Shown piece after piece: positions 45,412-54,150 of a DNA stretch of 64,000 bases. A program made the translations under genes and the position numbers. The stretch is from Kitasatospora aureofaciens. GTDB lineage: Bacteria; Actinomycetota; Actinomycetes; Streptomycetales; Streptomycetaceae. Position 1 is the first letter of the stretch, and every line of letters starts with the position of its first letter. The notes beneath the pieces were generated by a model, which saw only the letters and a program-made list of their open reading frames with translations, was not told where the DNA came from and searched no databases. The DNA is taken from positions 124,001 to 188,000 of the forward strand of contig NZ_JAHTKP010000007.1 of NCBI RefSeq assembly GCF_019192735.1, written 5' to 3'.

Positions 45412-46431
45412 ATGACCCACCAGCCCGAACCACTCCTGCCCGGCGTACTCGCCATCGACGCGGGCAACTCCAAGACCGACGTCGCCCTGATCGGCGCCGA
45501 CGGCACCGTCCGCGGCACCGCCCGCGGCGGCGGCTTCACCCCGCAGAAGATCGGCGGCGCGGCGGCCGTCGCCGGCCTCGCCCCGCTGGTCGCGGAGGCT
45601 GCCGCCGCAGCCGGGTACCCGTCCTGGAACGGCGTCCTGACCAGCCACGTCAGCGCCTGCCTCGCCAACGCCGACCTCCCGGTCGAGGAGGACGCGCTGC
45701 GCAGCGCGCTCGAATCCCACCCCTGGGGCGCCACCAACACCGTCGTCAACGACACCTTCGGCCTCCTTCGCGCCGGCACCGACGGCCCGCGCGGCGTCGC
45801 CGTCGTCTGCGGCGCCGGCATCAACTGCGTCGGACTCCTGCCGGACGGCCGCACCGCGCGCTTCCCCGCCCTCGGCGAACTCACCGGCGACTGGGGCGGC
45901 GGCTCCGGCCTCGCCGGCAACAGCATGTGGCACGCCGTCCGGTCCGAGGACGGCCGCGGCGGGCCCACCGCCCTCGCCCGGGCCATCGCCGAGCACTTCG
46001 GGCTGCCCAGCGCCGGCGCCGTCGCCGAGGCCGTCCACCTCGGGCACCTGCCGACCACCCGGCTGCACGAGATCGTCCGGGTGCTGTTCGCCGTCGCGGG
46101 TGACGGGGACGCTGTCGCGCTGGAGCTCATCGACCGGCAGGCCGACGAGATCGTCCGGCTCGCCGTCGTCGCGCTCACCCGGCTGGAACTGCTGGACGCG
46201 CCCGCGCCGGTGGTGCTCGGCGGCGGGGTGCTCGCCTCCCGGCAGCCGCTGCTGCTCGACAACCTCACCGCGCGGCTCGCCGAGGCCGCGCCGCTGGCGG
46301 AGCCGCGGGTCGTCGTCGCCCCGCCGGTGCTCGGCGCTGCGCTGCTCGGGCTGGACCACCTCGGGGCGGGCGAGCGGGCGCAGGCGCGGCTGCGGGAGGC
46401 GTACGGGGCTTCGCGGCGGGTTGCGGCGTAG
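45412..46431 (+). CDS. BadF/BadG-type N-acetylglucosamine kinase-like protein
   Basis: 339 residues of the ASKHA fold. The phosphate-1 loop is LAIDAGNSKTDVALIGADG, followed by VVNDTFGLLRAG with the catalytic-region Asp, VAVVCGAGINCVGL (phosphate 2), and GELTGDWGGGSGLAG. The C-terminal adenosine motif is VVLGGGVLASRQP. Bacterial relatives phosphorylate GlcNAc, muramic or glucosamine sugars with ATP. In this operon it probably phosphorylates the sugar released by, or fed to, the GH4 enzyme. The last four codons and the stop form the first unit of a 17-base tandem repeat. Confidence 0.85.
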   Translation: MTHQPEPLLPGVLAIDAGNSKTDVALIGADGTVRGTARGGGFTPQKIGGAAAVAGLAPLVAEAAAAAGYPSWNGVLTSHVSACLANADLPVEEDALRSALESHPWGATNTVVNDTFGLLRAGTDGPRGVAVVCGAGINCVGLLPDGRTARFPALGELTGDWGGGSGLAGNSMWHAVRSEDGRGGPTALARAIAEHFGLPSAGAVAEAVHLGHLPTTRLHEIVRVLFAVAGDGDAVALELIDRQADEIVRLAVVALTRLELLDAPAPVVLGGGVLASRQPLLLDNLTARLAEAAPLAEPRVVVAPPVLGAALLGLDHLGAGERAQARLREAYGASRRVAA

Positions 46432-46484
46432 GGCGGGTTGCGGCGTAGGGCGGGTTGCGGCGGGGGGCGGGTTGCGGCGGAGGC
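46417..46484 (+). repeat. Four tandem 17-base repeats over the kinase stop codon
   Basis: CGGGTTGCGGCGTAGGG at 46417 and 46434 is exact; copies at 46451 and 46468 differ in the last few bases. Copy 1 encodes the kinase C-terminus Arg-Val-Ala-Ala and its TAG. Confidence 0.93.
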
Positions 46485-46604
46485 CCCCCTTGTTCTCTCG
46501 TCCCCGTCAGGTCCGCACACCCGGCGGGGACGGGAACCACGTCCCATCCGGCACACGTGTACCCGGGTGTCCGCGTCCGCCACACCGCCGGGGAGACTGG
46601 TGCC

Positions 46605-47183
46605 ATGGCCGCGCCCCGAATCCTGCTCGCCACCCTGCTCTCGTGCACCGCCGCGGTCGCCGCCGTGACCGGCCTCGCCGCCTGCACCCCGGCGGACTCC
46701 GATCCGACCGTGGTGACCGCCTCGGCCGAGGTTGACGAGGCGGACGACGACGGCCTCGGGGACCCGGCGGACGCAGCCGACGGTACGGTCGAGGCCGCTC
46801 CGCCGGCGCCGTCCGTGCCGACTGCGCCGTCCGCTCCCGGCGGCTGCGCGGTGGTGGGCGAGCACCCCGGGCACCGCGTCCTCCAGGTCGTCGCCGTCGA
46901 CTCCGGTGAGCTGACCGCGCTGGCCACTCGGTACGTCTGCGGTGACAAGCGCTTCGAGGCCGTGGGCAGCCCCGCGCGCTACGGCTTCGCCGCGGCCGGC
47001 GTCGACGCCACGCTCGTCGACGCGGCGCAGCCCGTACCGCTGTCCGACCTGCTCACCCACCTCGACGACTGCCTGGCCAACGGCCAACCCGCCCGCCCCT
47101 ACGGCTGCTTCGGCAACACCTACGACGTCGTCCTCGACTCGCACGGCCGCATCATGCGGATCGCCGAACTCGCCCGCCCGTAG
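46605..47183 (+). CDS. Secreted lipoprotein, unknown function
   Basis: 192 residues from the ATG at 46605 with GGGGAGA upstream. The signal peptide ends in the lipobox GLAAC (C27). An acidic and Pro/Ala-rich linker (about 30-80) leads to a compact domain starting CAVVGEHPGHRVLQVVAVDS, with CGDKRFEAVGSPARYGFA and DDCLANGQPARPYGCFGNTY; these supply paired cysteines. I do not recognise the family. The next gene starts 12 bases after its stop, which suggests co-expression with the EspR-like regulator. Confidence 0.75.
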   Translation: MAAPRILLATLLSCTAAVAAVTGLAACTPADSDPTVVTASAEVDEADDDGLGDPADAADGTVEAAPPAPSVPTAPSAPGGCAVVGEHPGHRVLQVVAVDSGELTALATRYVCGDKRFEAVGSPARYGFAAAGVDATLVDAAQPVPLSDLLTHLDDCLANGQPARPYGCFGNTYDVVLDSHGRIMRIAELARP

Positions 47184-47195
47184 CCGCTTTGGCAC

Positions 47196-47816
47196 GTGCG
47201 CGCAGACCAGTCGGACGGCCCCGGTGCCGGCGCCGCTGCCGGGCCGGACCGCTCGCCGGAACGTTCGCCCGGCCTCTCGCCGGACCGTTCGCCCAACCGT
47301 GCCCGCGCCATCGCCGACAAGATCGGCCACCTGATCGCCCGCGAGGCCGCCCGGGCCGGCGGACGCGCCCCCACGTACCGCGAACTCGCCGACCGGATCA
47401 ACACCCTGGCCGGCCGCGACGTCATCTCCAAGGACACCGTCCGCAACCTCCACCACGGTGTCACCCAGAAGGGGCAGAGCCCGAACCCGACCGTCGACAC
47501 CCTCGACCGGCTCGGCCGCTGCTTCGGCATCCGGCAGGGCGCGGCCTACTTCCTGGACGACCGCAGAACCGCCGACGTGGACGAACAGCTCGACCGGCTG
47601 GACAAGTTCGGCGACCTGCGGCAGGCCCTCGGCAACTCCGAGGTGGTCAGCCTGGTCAAGCGGGCCTCCGGCCTGTCCGACGGCAGCCTGCACATGCTCC
47701 TCGCGCTCGCCGACCGGCTCAAGAGCCTGGAGGAAGGCGCGCCCGGCCGGGCCAACCCCGGCGTGGCGAACGGGAAGCGGCCGGGGACCCGTCCATCAGG
47801 TAGACGCCCCTGCTGA
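47196..47816 (+). CDS. EspR-like helix-turn-helix regulator
   Basis: 206 residues from a GTG 12 bases past the lipoprotein stop; no clear ribosome site precedes it, so a start within the N-terminal linker is possible. The N-terminus is a Ser-Pro-Arg-rich linker (RSPERSPGLSPDRSPNRAR). A helix-turn-helix follows (PTYRELADRINTLAGRDVIS, then TVRNLHHG), then NPTVDTLDRLGRCFGIRQGA and AYFLDDRRTADVDEQLDRLD, as in mycobacterial EspR, and a dimerisation helix pair (SEVVSLVKRASGLSDGSLHM). EspR-type proteins are nucleoid-associated regulators of envelope and secretion genes. Its targets here are unknown. Confidence 0.78.
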   Translation: MRADQSDGPGAGAAAGPDRSPERSPGLSPDRSPNRARAIADKIGHLIAREAARAGGRAPTYRELADRINTLAGRDVISKDTVRNLHHGVTQKGQSPNPTVDTLDRLGRCFGIRQGAAYFLDDRRTADVDEQLDRLDKFGDLRQALGNSEVVSLVKRASGLSDGSLHMLLALADRLKSLEEGAPGRANPGVANGKRPGTRPSGRRPC

Positions 47817-47845
47817 ATCTGCAGTTCATCGGGTTGGCTGCCTGT

Positions 47846-49066
47846 ATGCGTGAGGAACAGGGTGGCCGGCAGCGGTGGGTGGTGTTGGCCGTTGGGATGG
47901 CGGCGATGACGGCCGGGTGTGCGTTTCAGTTCGGGTTGCCGTATCTCATACCGGCGTTGCGCGACGGCGGGTTGTCGCTCGGGCAGGCCGGGCTGCTCGC
48001 GGCCTGCCCGACCGTTGGGCTGGTGCTGACGCTCACCGCGTGGGGGGCGGCGGCCGATCGGTGGGGTGAGCGGTGGGTGCTGGCGTCGGGGCTCGGGGTG
48101 GGCGGGTTGGTGCTGCTCGGGGCGACGGCGGTGCACGGGACGGTCGGGTTGGGGGTGTGCTTCCTGCTGGCGGGGGCCGCCGGGGCGTCGGCGCATGCGT
48201 CGAGCGGGCGGCTGATTCTCGGGTGGTTCCCGGCGCGGGAGCGCGGGCTCGCGATGGGCTTGCGGCAGACCTCACTGCCGCTGGGGGTCGCGCTGGCGGC
48301 GTTGCTGCTGCCCCCGTTGGCGGTGCACGGGCGGGCGGTGGCGCTGGCGGTGCTGGGGGCGCTGAGTGTGGGGGCGGCGCTGCTGGTGGTGCTATTCGTC
48401 CGCGATCCGGCGCGGCCGGAGGCCGGTACGGGTGCGGGGGCGGGGAATCCGTACCGGACGTTGGTGCTGTGGCGGCTGCACGGGGCAGCGACGCTGCTGG
48501 TGGTGCCGCAGTTCACGGTGTCGGTGTTCGCCTTCGTCTTCCTGGTGGACGAGCGCGGCTGGTCCCCGTCGACTGCGGGCCCGGTGCTGGCGTGCGTGCA
48601 GGTGGCGGGTGCGGGCGCTCGGTTGGCGGCGGGCCGCTGGTCGGACGTGGCGGGCAGCCGGACGGGCCCGATGCGGCGGCTGGCGTTGACGGCTTCGGCG
48701 GTGCTGGCCGTGCTCGCGGTGGGGGCGTTCGCGCATTCGGTGGCGGCCACGGCGGCGCTGATGGCGGCGGGGGTGGTGACGGTCTCGACGAACGGCCTGT
48801 CGTTCACGGCAGTGGCCGAGTACGCGGGCGGCGCGTGGGCGGGCCGCGCGTTGGGGGTGCATACGACCGTGCAGAACGCGGTGGCGGCCGGGGTGGCCCC
48901 GACGGCGGGTGCACTGATCGGGGCGGCGGGGTACGGGTGGGCGTATGCGGTGGTGGTGGCGTTTCCGCTGGTTGCGGCCTTGGTGACACCGGTGCGAGTG
49001 GAGGCGGCGAGCAGGCCTACTCCCCCGCGCGGGGGACGGATCGCCCCGGAGTCGGGACTCAGGTAG
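47846..49066 (+). CDS. MFS transporter
   Basis: 406 residues with about twelve hydrophobic helices, from the ATG at 47846; a TTG at 47834 is an alternative. The motif-A-like loop between helices 2 and 3 is GAAADRWGERWVLASG, and helix 5 region has GLAMGLRQTSLPLGVALAAL. Charged loop VRDPARPEAG divides the halves. It resembles drug or metabolite exporters of the CynX/NarK-like group, but no substrate can be assigned. Codons are somewhat more G-ending than neighbouring genes. No regulator is adjacent except the EspR-like gene 29 bases upstream. Confidence 0.85.
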   Translation: MREEQGGRQRWVVLAVGMAAMTAGCAFQFGLPYLIPALRDGGLSLGQAGLLAACPTVGLVLTLTAWGAAADRWGERWVLASGLGVGGLVLLGATAVHGTVGLGVCFLLAGAAGASAHASSGRLILGWFPARERGLAMGLRQTSLPLGVALAALLLPPLAVHGRAVALAVLGALSVGAALLVVLFVRDPARPEAGTGAGAGNPYRTLVLWRLHGAATLLVVPQFTVSVFAFVFLVDERGWSPSTAGPVLACVQVAGAGARLAAGRWSDVAGSRTGPMRRLALTASAVLAVLAVGAFAHSVAATAALMAAGVVTVSTNGLSFTAVAEYAGGAWAGRALGVHTTVQNAVAAGVAPTAGALIGAAGYGWAYAVVVAFPLVAALVTPVRVEAASRPTPPRGGRIAPESGLR

Positions 49067-49151
49067 GACGGCCCGGCCGCCTCGCGTGGATCACTGTGGA
49101 ACCACCGGACGGCAACCGTTGGCTCGCGAGGAGACCGGGGAGGAAACGGAC

Positions 49152-49643
49152 ATGACGCACGCGCCGACGCTGGTGGCAGCGCAGAGGGTCGTGGCGGTGG
49201 GAGGTGCTCTCACCGTGCCGTACATCGCAGTCAAGACCTACTGGGCATCGGGCGGCAGGGCGGGGCTCTCGGACGGGTACGACCTGGCGGGCGAGTTCAC
49301 GAAGAACGGTGCGCCCGATGCGCTGGTATGGCTCGAACGGCACGGCGTCGACTTCACTGCCGTGCTCGCACTGACGGGGCTGATCGCGGCATCAACGCTC
49401 GTCCGGCCGTGGGCGCGGAGGCTCCCCCGGAGACTGCTGCTCGTCCCGGCCTGCGCGGCAACGCTGCTGGTCTCCTACGGACTCCTGACCGCGGTCACCG
49501 CCATCAGCGAGGACGGCGGCCATGCGGAAACACCGATCACCGGGTGGATCGTGCCGGCCGGAGTCTGCGCCTTCCTGGGAATCGGGACAGCCCTGGGTGC
49601 CGGCGCCTGGTCGCGCCTGTACCGACGCACTGGCGCGGATTAG
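49152..49643 (+). CDS. Small integral membrane protein, unknown function
   Basis: 163 residues from the ATG at 49152, which follows GGGGAGGAAACGG. Four hydrophobic segments are visible: VVAVGGALTVPYIAVKTYWA, FTAVLALTGLIAASTLV, LLLVPACAATLLVSYGLLTA and IVPAGVCAFLGIGTALGAG. The KTYWASGG and AISEDGGHAETPITGW loops are extracytoplasmic or cytosolic, unclear which. Related proteins occur in streptomycetes without assigned function. It is 85 bases downstream of the MFS gene. Confidence 0.75.
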   Translation: MTHAPTLVAAQRVVAVGGALTVPYIAVKTYWASGGRAGLSDGYDLAGEFTKNGAPDALVWLERHGVDFTAVLALTGLIAASTLVRPWARRLPRRLLLVPACAATLLVSYGLLTAVTAISEDGGHAETPITGWIVPAGVCAFLGIGTALGAGAWSRLYRRTGAD

Positions 49644-50073
49644 TCGCACACGAGCTTGACCTCAAGGGTGCTTGAGATTGTCGGATGGTCATGTCCGACG
49701 ATGTGTGAGCGCATGACCGTGCCGGAGATCTCCACTCGGGGTTGGTACAAGAGCAGCCCGGCCGGGGCTGCGGTGTCCCGTCGGAGGGTTGAGGGTCCGA
49801 ATACTGTTCAGGAACTCCCCTCTAACTGTTGATAGACGGCTGCACTACGCGCATCGACGTCCCCCGACCTGCGCGTTTTTGAACTTCGCTACGGTTTGCC
49901 TGGGTTCCCTTTACGCCCGCCCTCGTTGACCCGCTTTCAGCGGCTCTGCTTTGCTTCGGGCCGTCGACGTCACACCAGGTCACCCCAAACCCCTTGCCGT
50001 CGACGCCCCTTCGTCCCACGCACTGCCGCCGCTCCCCACACACGTGCGTCGGCAGGAGAGAGGAACCCTCACG
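49644..50073. other. Long upstream region of the secreted Exordium-like gene
   Basis: 430 bases, less GC-rich in the middle (about 49810-49940, with TTTTTGAAC at 49875-49883). It should hold the promoter and a long leader. I see no terminator, gene or clear riboswitch. Confidence 0.5.
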
Positions 50074-51168
50074 ATGGGCATGTCCCCCACCCCCCGCAAG
50101 GTCCTGACCGGCCTGTCCTCGCTGGTGCTCGCCGCCGCCGGGTTCGCGGCCGCCGCTCCCGCCCAGGCGGACCAGCCGGTCAGCGAGTTCGCCGGCCCCA
50201 GCCACCCGTACCGGCACGGCGCCGTCCCCACCAAGGAAGCGAGCACGGCCACCGCCGGGAAGCGCACCTCGAACCTGAAGTTCGGCGGCAGCGTCGACGG
50301 CATCGGCGTCACCACGGGCGCCCCGAAGGTGTACGTGATCTTCTGGGGCTCCCAGTGGGGCACGCAGGGCACCGACGCCAACGGCTACACCACCCTCTCC
50401 GGCGACCCGAGCGGCGAGGCCGTCCGGGCGCAGCAGCTGTACAAGGGGCTCGGCACCAACGGCGAGACCTGGTCCGGCATCCTGACGCAGTACTGCGAGG
50501 GCGTCGCCACCGGCTCGACCTCCTGCCCCTCCACCGCGAGCCACGTCGGCTACCCGACCGGCGGCGCGCTGGCCGGTGTCTGGGTCGACGAGTCCGCCGC
50601 CGCCCCGAGCCAGGCCACCGGCAACCAGCTGGCCAACGAGGCCATCAAGGGCGCCGGTCACTTCGGCAACACCACGGCCGCCTCCAACCGCAACGCGCAG
50701 TACATCGTGCTCTCCCCGACCGGCACCCACCCGGACGGCTTCAACACCACCTCCGGCTCGTTCTGCGCCTGGCACGACTGGAACGGCGACACCACGCTGT
50801 CCGGTGGCGCCGCCGCGTCCCCGTACGGTGACGTCGCGTTCAGCAACAACCCGTACGTCACCGACATGGGCTCGTCCTGCGGTCAGAACTACGTCAACAG
50901 CGGCAGCGCCGGCCTGCTGGACGGCGTCACCATCGTGTACGGCCACGAGTACGCGGAGACGCTCACCGACCAGAACCCGGCGGGCGGCTGGACCGACTCC
51001 TCGGGTGCCGAGAACGGCGACAAGTGCGCCTGGAAGGGCACCGGCGGCGTCGGCGGCGCGCAGAACGTGACCTTCGCGACCGGTTCGTTCGCCATGCAGG
51101 GCACCTGGGCGAACGACTACAACGGCGGCGCGGGCGGCTGCGAGATCTCGCACCCGATCGTTCCCTGA
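50074..51168 (+). CDS. Secreted Exordium/PHI-1-like protein with HEYAE motif
   Basis: 364 residues from the ATG at 50074 with GGAGAGAGGAA upstream. Residues 1-33 are a signal peptide (VLTGLSSLVLAAAGFAAAAP then AQA). The mature protein has VYVIFWGSQWGTQG, a Cys-containing segment, HFGNTTAASNRNAQYIVLSP, FCAWHDW, and the segment GHEYAETLTDQNPAGGW (H291, E292, E295) with TDSSGAENGDKCAW. This order resembles plant PHI-1/Exordium and related bacterial secreted proteins. HExxE is close to, but not, the HExxH zinc-protease motif. Function is unknown; an extracellular role is certain from the signal peptide. Confidence 0.72.
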   Translation: MGMSPTPRKVLTGLSSLVLAAAGFAAAAPAQADQPVSEFAGPSHPYRHGAVPTKEASTATAGKRTSNLKFGGSVDGIGVTTGAPKVYVIFWGSQWGTQGTDANGYTTLSGDPSGEAVRAQQLYKGLGTNGETWSGILTQYCEGVATGSTSCPSTASHVGYPTGGALAGVWVDESAAAPSQATGNQLANEAIKGAGHFGNTTAASNRNAQYIVLSPTGTHPDGFNTTSGSFCAWHDWNGDTTLSGGAAASPYGDVAFSNNPYVTDMGSSCGQNYVNSGSAGLLDGVTIVYGHEYAETLTDQNPAGGWTDSSGAENGDKCAWKGTGGVGGAQNVTFATGSFAMQGTWANDYNGGAGGCEISHPIVP

Positions 51169-51197
51169 TGATCTGACGGTCCGATGACCGTCCGACT

Positions 51198-51240
51198 GTG
51201 AGCGCCGGGGTGGGCTGTGCGGGCCCACCCCGGCGCTCAC
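51198..51240. terminator. Bidirectional terminator after the Exordium-like gene
   Basis: GTGAGCGCCGGGGTGGGC (51198-51215) pairs perfectly with 51223-51240 around TGTGCGG, between convergent stops. Confidence 0.92.
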
Positions 51241-51269
51241 GCGTGTCTCGGCGGCCACCGCCCCGGGGG

Positions 51270-51929
51270 TCAGCTGGGCGCCACGAGGCCGAACTCGTAG
51301 GCCTGGATGACCAGATGGACCCGGTCCCGGGCATCCAGCTTGGTGAACAGCCGGGCGACGTGTGCCTTGGCGGTGGCCACGCTGATGGTGAGCGCCTCGG
51401 CGATCTCGGCGTTGGACAGCCCCCGGCCGACCAGCGTCAGCACCTCGCGCTCGCGTTCGGTGACGCTCTCGACGACCGGGCGGCGCGCCGGGGCGGCCTG
51501 CTGCGGGCGGGCGGCGAACTCGCCGATCAGGCGGCGGGTGATGCCCGGGGCGATCAGGGCGTCCCCGGCGGCCACGACCCGGATGCCGTCCAGGATGGTC
51601 TCCAGCGCGAGGTCCTTGACCAGGAAGCCGCTCGCCCCGGCGCGCAGCGCGCCGTACACGTAGTCGTCGTCGTCGAAGGTGGTGAGGACGAGGACGTGGG
51701 TGGCGACGCCGGGGTCGGCGGTGAGCCGGCGGGTGGCCTCGATGCCGTCCATGCCGGGCATCCGGATGTCCATGACGGCGACGTCCGGGCGCAGCCGGGT
51801 GATCAGCTCGACGGCCTCGGCGCCGCTGCCGGCCTCGCCGACCACCTCCAGGTCCGGGGTGTCGGCGATGAGCACCCGCAGTCCGGTGCGGATGAGCGGC
51901 TGGTCGTCGACCAGGACGACACGGATCAC
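51270..51929 (-). CDS. NarL-type response regulator
   Basis: 219 residues from the GTG at 51927-51929, overlapping the kinase stop by four bases (GTGA). The receiver has the acidic pair in VLVDDQP, phospho-acceptor D54 in VAVMDIRMPGMDG, and Lys in GFLVKDLA. The LuxR helix-turn-helix is VTEREREVLTLVGRGLSNA to SVATAKAHVARLFTKLDARD. It acts with the coupled histidine kinase, most likely on the divergent ABC exporter operon, an arrangement common in actinomycetes. Confidence 0.93.
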   Translation of the reverse strand: MIRVVLVDDQPLIRTGLRVLIADTPDLEVVGEAGSGAEAVELITRLRPDVAVMDIRMPGMDGIEATRRLTADPGVATHVLVLTTFDDDDYVYGALRAGASGFLVKDLALETILDGIRVVAAGDALIAPGITRRLIGEFAARPQQAAPARRPVVESVTEREREVLTLVGRGLSNAEIAEALTISVATAKAHVARLFTKLDARDRVHLVIQAYEFGLVAPS

Positions 51930-53098
51930 GGTCCCACCTCCACGGGGAGCGGCAGTCGGGCGGCGACGCGGAAGCCGCCTTCGGGGCGCGGGCCGGCGCT
52001 GAACTCGCCGTGGAGCAGGCTGACCCGCTCGCGCATGCCGGTGATTCCATAGCCGGGGACGCCGGGTGCGGCACCCGTCCCCAGGTCGACGACGGCGACG
52101 GCGACCTCGTCCGGGCGGTAGTCGACGGTGACGTGGCAGTCCCGGGTGCCGGAGTGCTTGACCACGTTGGTGACGGCCTCCTGGACGATCCGGAAAGCGG
52201 CGAGGTCGACGTCGGACGGCAGCGCGCGGGGTTCGCCGTTGCGGGTGAGCGCGACGCGGACGCCGGCGCCGGCGGTCTTCTCGACCAGCCGGTCCAGTTC
52301 GGCCAGCCCGGGGGCGACTTCGAGCGGCGCGGATTCCTGCTCGCCCTGCCGCAGCGCGCCGAGCATCCGGCGCAGCCCGGCGAGGGTCTCCCGGCTGGTG
52401 GCCTCGATGGCGTTGAGCGCGTTGCGGGTCTCGGCGGGCTGGGTGTCCATGACCCGGCTGCCCATGCCGGCCTGGATCGCGATGATGCCGATGTTGTGGG
52501 CGACCATGTCGTGCAACTCGCGGGCGATGCGCAGCCGTTCGGCGGTAACGGCCTGCTCGGTGGCGCGACCGCGCAGGGCCTCGGTGTGGGCCCGGCTCTG
52601 GTGGATCGTGTTGCCGACCAGCCAGGCGATCACGACGGTCGCGGCGAAGCCACCGAAGGCCATCGGGTTGACGGGGTACCCGTGGACGGCACCCCAGATC
52701 AGCATCGTGGCGACCATGGCGACCGGCATCCCGGCGGCGCACAGCGAGACGAGGCGGGAGCGGGTCGCCGCGCAGTAGCCGACGATCGCGTCGGCGATCA
52801 GGAACTGCAGCACCGCCGTCTCCGGGACCTCCCGCATCCCGAGGGTGTAGACGCAGCCCGCGAGCGCCACCGCGACGGCGGCCGGCGGCAGGCGGACCAG
52901 CAGCAGCGCGACCAGGGTGGTGACCACCGCGGTGACCACGAGCGGCATGTCCTCGATATTGCCGTTGTACTCGAAGAGATGGTGCAGCTCGTTGTCGCGG
53001 GTGAACACCCGGAACACGATGACGCTCAGCCAGAACGCCGCCACCCACACGCCCGGGGGCAGGCGCCTGAGCAGGGGCGGACGGGATTCGGTGATCAT
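51926..53098 (-). CDS. Sensor histidine kinase, HisKA_3 type
   Basis: 390 residues from the ATG at 53096-53098. About five membrane helices fill residues 15-165 with almost no extracytoplasmic domain, which suggests sensing in or near the membrane. The phospho-acceptor helix is ERLRIARELHDMVAHNIG (H196). The ATPase domain shows AFRIVQEAVTNVVKHSG (N box), DLGTG and GYGITGMRERVSLLHG (G boxes). It phosphorylates the overlapping response regulator. It is divergent from the ABC exporter by 134 bases. Confidence 0.93.
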   Translation of the reverse strand: MITESRPPLLRRLPPGVWVAAFWLSVIVFRVFTRDNELHHLFEYNGNIEDMPLVVTAVVTTLVALLLVRLPPAAVAVALAGCVYTLGMREVPETAVLQFLIADAIVGYCAATRSRLVSLCAAGMPVAMVATMLIWGAVHGYPVNPMAFGGFAATVVIAWLVGNTIHQSRAHTEALRGRATEQAVTAERLRIARELHDMVAHNIGIIAIQAGMGSRVMDTQPAETRNALNAIEATSRETLAGLRRMLGALRQGEQESAPLEVAPGLAELDRLVEKTAGAGVRVALTRNGEPRALPSDVDLAAFRIVQEAVTNVVKHSGTRDCHVTVDYRPDEVAVAVVDLGTGAAPGVPGYGITGMRERVSLLHGEFSAGPRPEGGFRVAARLPLPVEVGP

Positions 53099-53232
53099 CG
53101 CCCGATCGTATCGGCCGCTCTTCCGACGACGCATTGGCCTGCGGGACTAATCCCCCGGGCCACTCCCCCGGCCCCCGGTTGTGGCCCGCGGCCCGATGCC
53201 CGCGTACGGCCCCGACCGGCACCGTTGTCCCC

Positions 53233-54150
53233 GTGATCGAGATCGAGCAACTGAGCAAGCGCTACGGCGCCACCGTGGCCGTCGACAACCTGACCTTCAC
53301 CGTCCACCCGGGCACCGTCACCGGCTTCCTCGGCCCCAACGGCGCCGGCAAGTCCACCACCCTGCGGATGATCCTGGGCCTGAACACACCCACCGAGGGG
53401 TCCGTCATCGTCGACGGCATGCCCTTCGCCGGCCGGCCGCGCGGCCTGCGGCACGTCGGCGCCCTGCTGGACGCGCAGGACGTGCACGGCGGGCGCAGCG
53501 CCCGGGCGCACCTCCAGGCGCTGGCCCGCAGCAACCGGATCCCGCTCGGGCGGGTCGACGAGGTGCTCGCCGAGGTCGGGCTCGGCAAGGCCGCCGGGCG
53601 CCGCATCGGCGGGTACTCGCTGGGCATGAAGCAGCGGCTCGGCATCGCCGGCGCGCTGCTCGGCGACCCGCCGGTGCTGCTCTTCGACGAGCCGCTGAAC
53701 GGGCTCGACCCGGAGGGCGTGCTGTGGGTGCGCGGGCTGTTCCGGCGGCTCGCGCAGGAGGGGCGGACGGTGTTCGTCTCCAGCCACATGATGGCGGAGA
53801 TGGAGCACACCGCCGACCGGCTGGTGGTGATCGGGCAAGGGCGGCTGATCGCCGACGAGAGCCTCGCGGACTTCTCCGCCCGCAACGCCGTCACCGGCGT
53901 GAGCGTGCGCACGCCCGAACTGGACGCGCTGACCCCCGTGTTGAACGCCGAGGGCGGGCAGGTCCGGCGGGAGGGCGCGGACCCGGACGCCGGCCTGGTG
54001 ACCGGGCTGCCCGCCGATCGGATCGGCGAACTCGCCCTGCGGCACGGCCTGGTGCTGCACGAACTCGCCACCCGTACGTCCTCCCTGGAGTCGGCGTTCA
54101 TGGCGCTGACCGCCGACAGTGTCGAATACCTCGCCGGAGCAGCCCGATGA
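53233..54150 (+). CDS. ABC exporter ATP-binding protein
   Basis: 305 residues from a GTG (start IEIEQLSKRYGATVAV). Walker A GPNGAGKST, a degenerate signature YSLGMKQRLGIAGALL, Walker B VLLFDEPLNGLDPEG, and switch His in VSSHMM are present. The C-terminal DUF4162-like part is included. It drives the permease encoded with four-base overlap. Such pairs export antibiotics, lipids or peptides; regulation by the divergent two-component system is likely. Confidence 0.93.
   Translation: MIEIEQLSKRYGATVAVDNLTFTVHPGTVTGFLGPNGAGKSTTLRMILGLNTPTEGSVIVDGMPFAGRPRGLRHVGALLDAQDVHGGRSARAHLQALARSNRIPLGRVDEVLAEVGLGKAAGRRIGGYSLGMKQRLGIAGALLGDPPVLLFDEPLNGLDPEGVLWVRGLFRRLAQEGRTVFVSSHMMAEMEHTADRLVVIGQGRLIADESLADFSARNAVTGVSVRTPELDALTPVLNAEGGQVRREGADPDAGLVTGLPADRIGELALRHGLVLHELATRTSSLESAFMALTADSVEYLAGAAR

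Noticed and set aside
43821..47693. Long minus-strand open frame opposite GH4, kinase and regulator genes
   Set aside because: Same GC artefact; it crosses several true gene boundaries and encodes repetitive sequence without domains.
49644..50073. Riboswitch in the long leader of the Exordium-like gene
   Set aside because: The leader is long enough, but I could not find a conserved core or paired stems for a known class.
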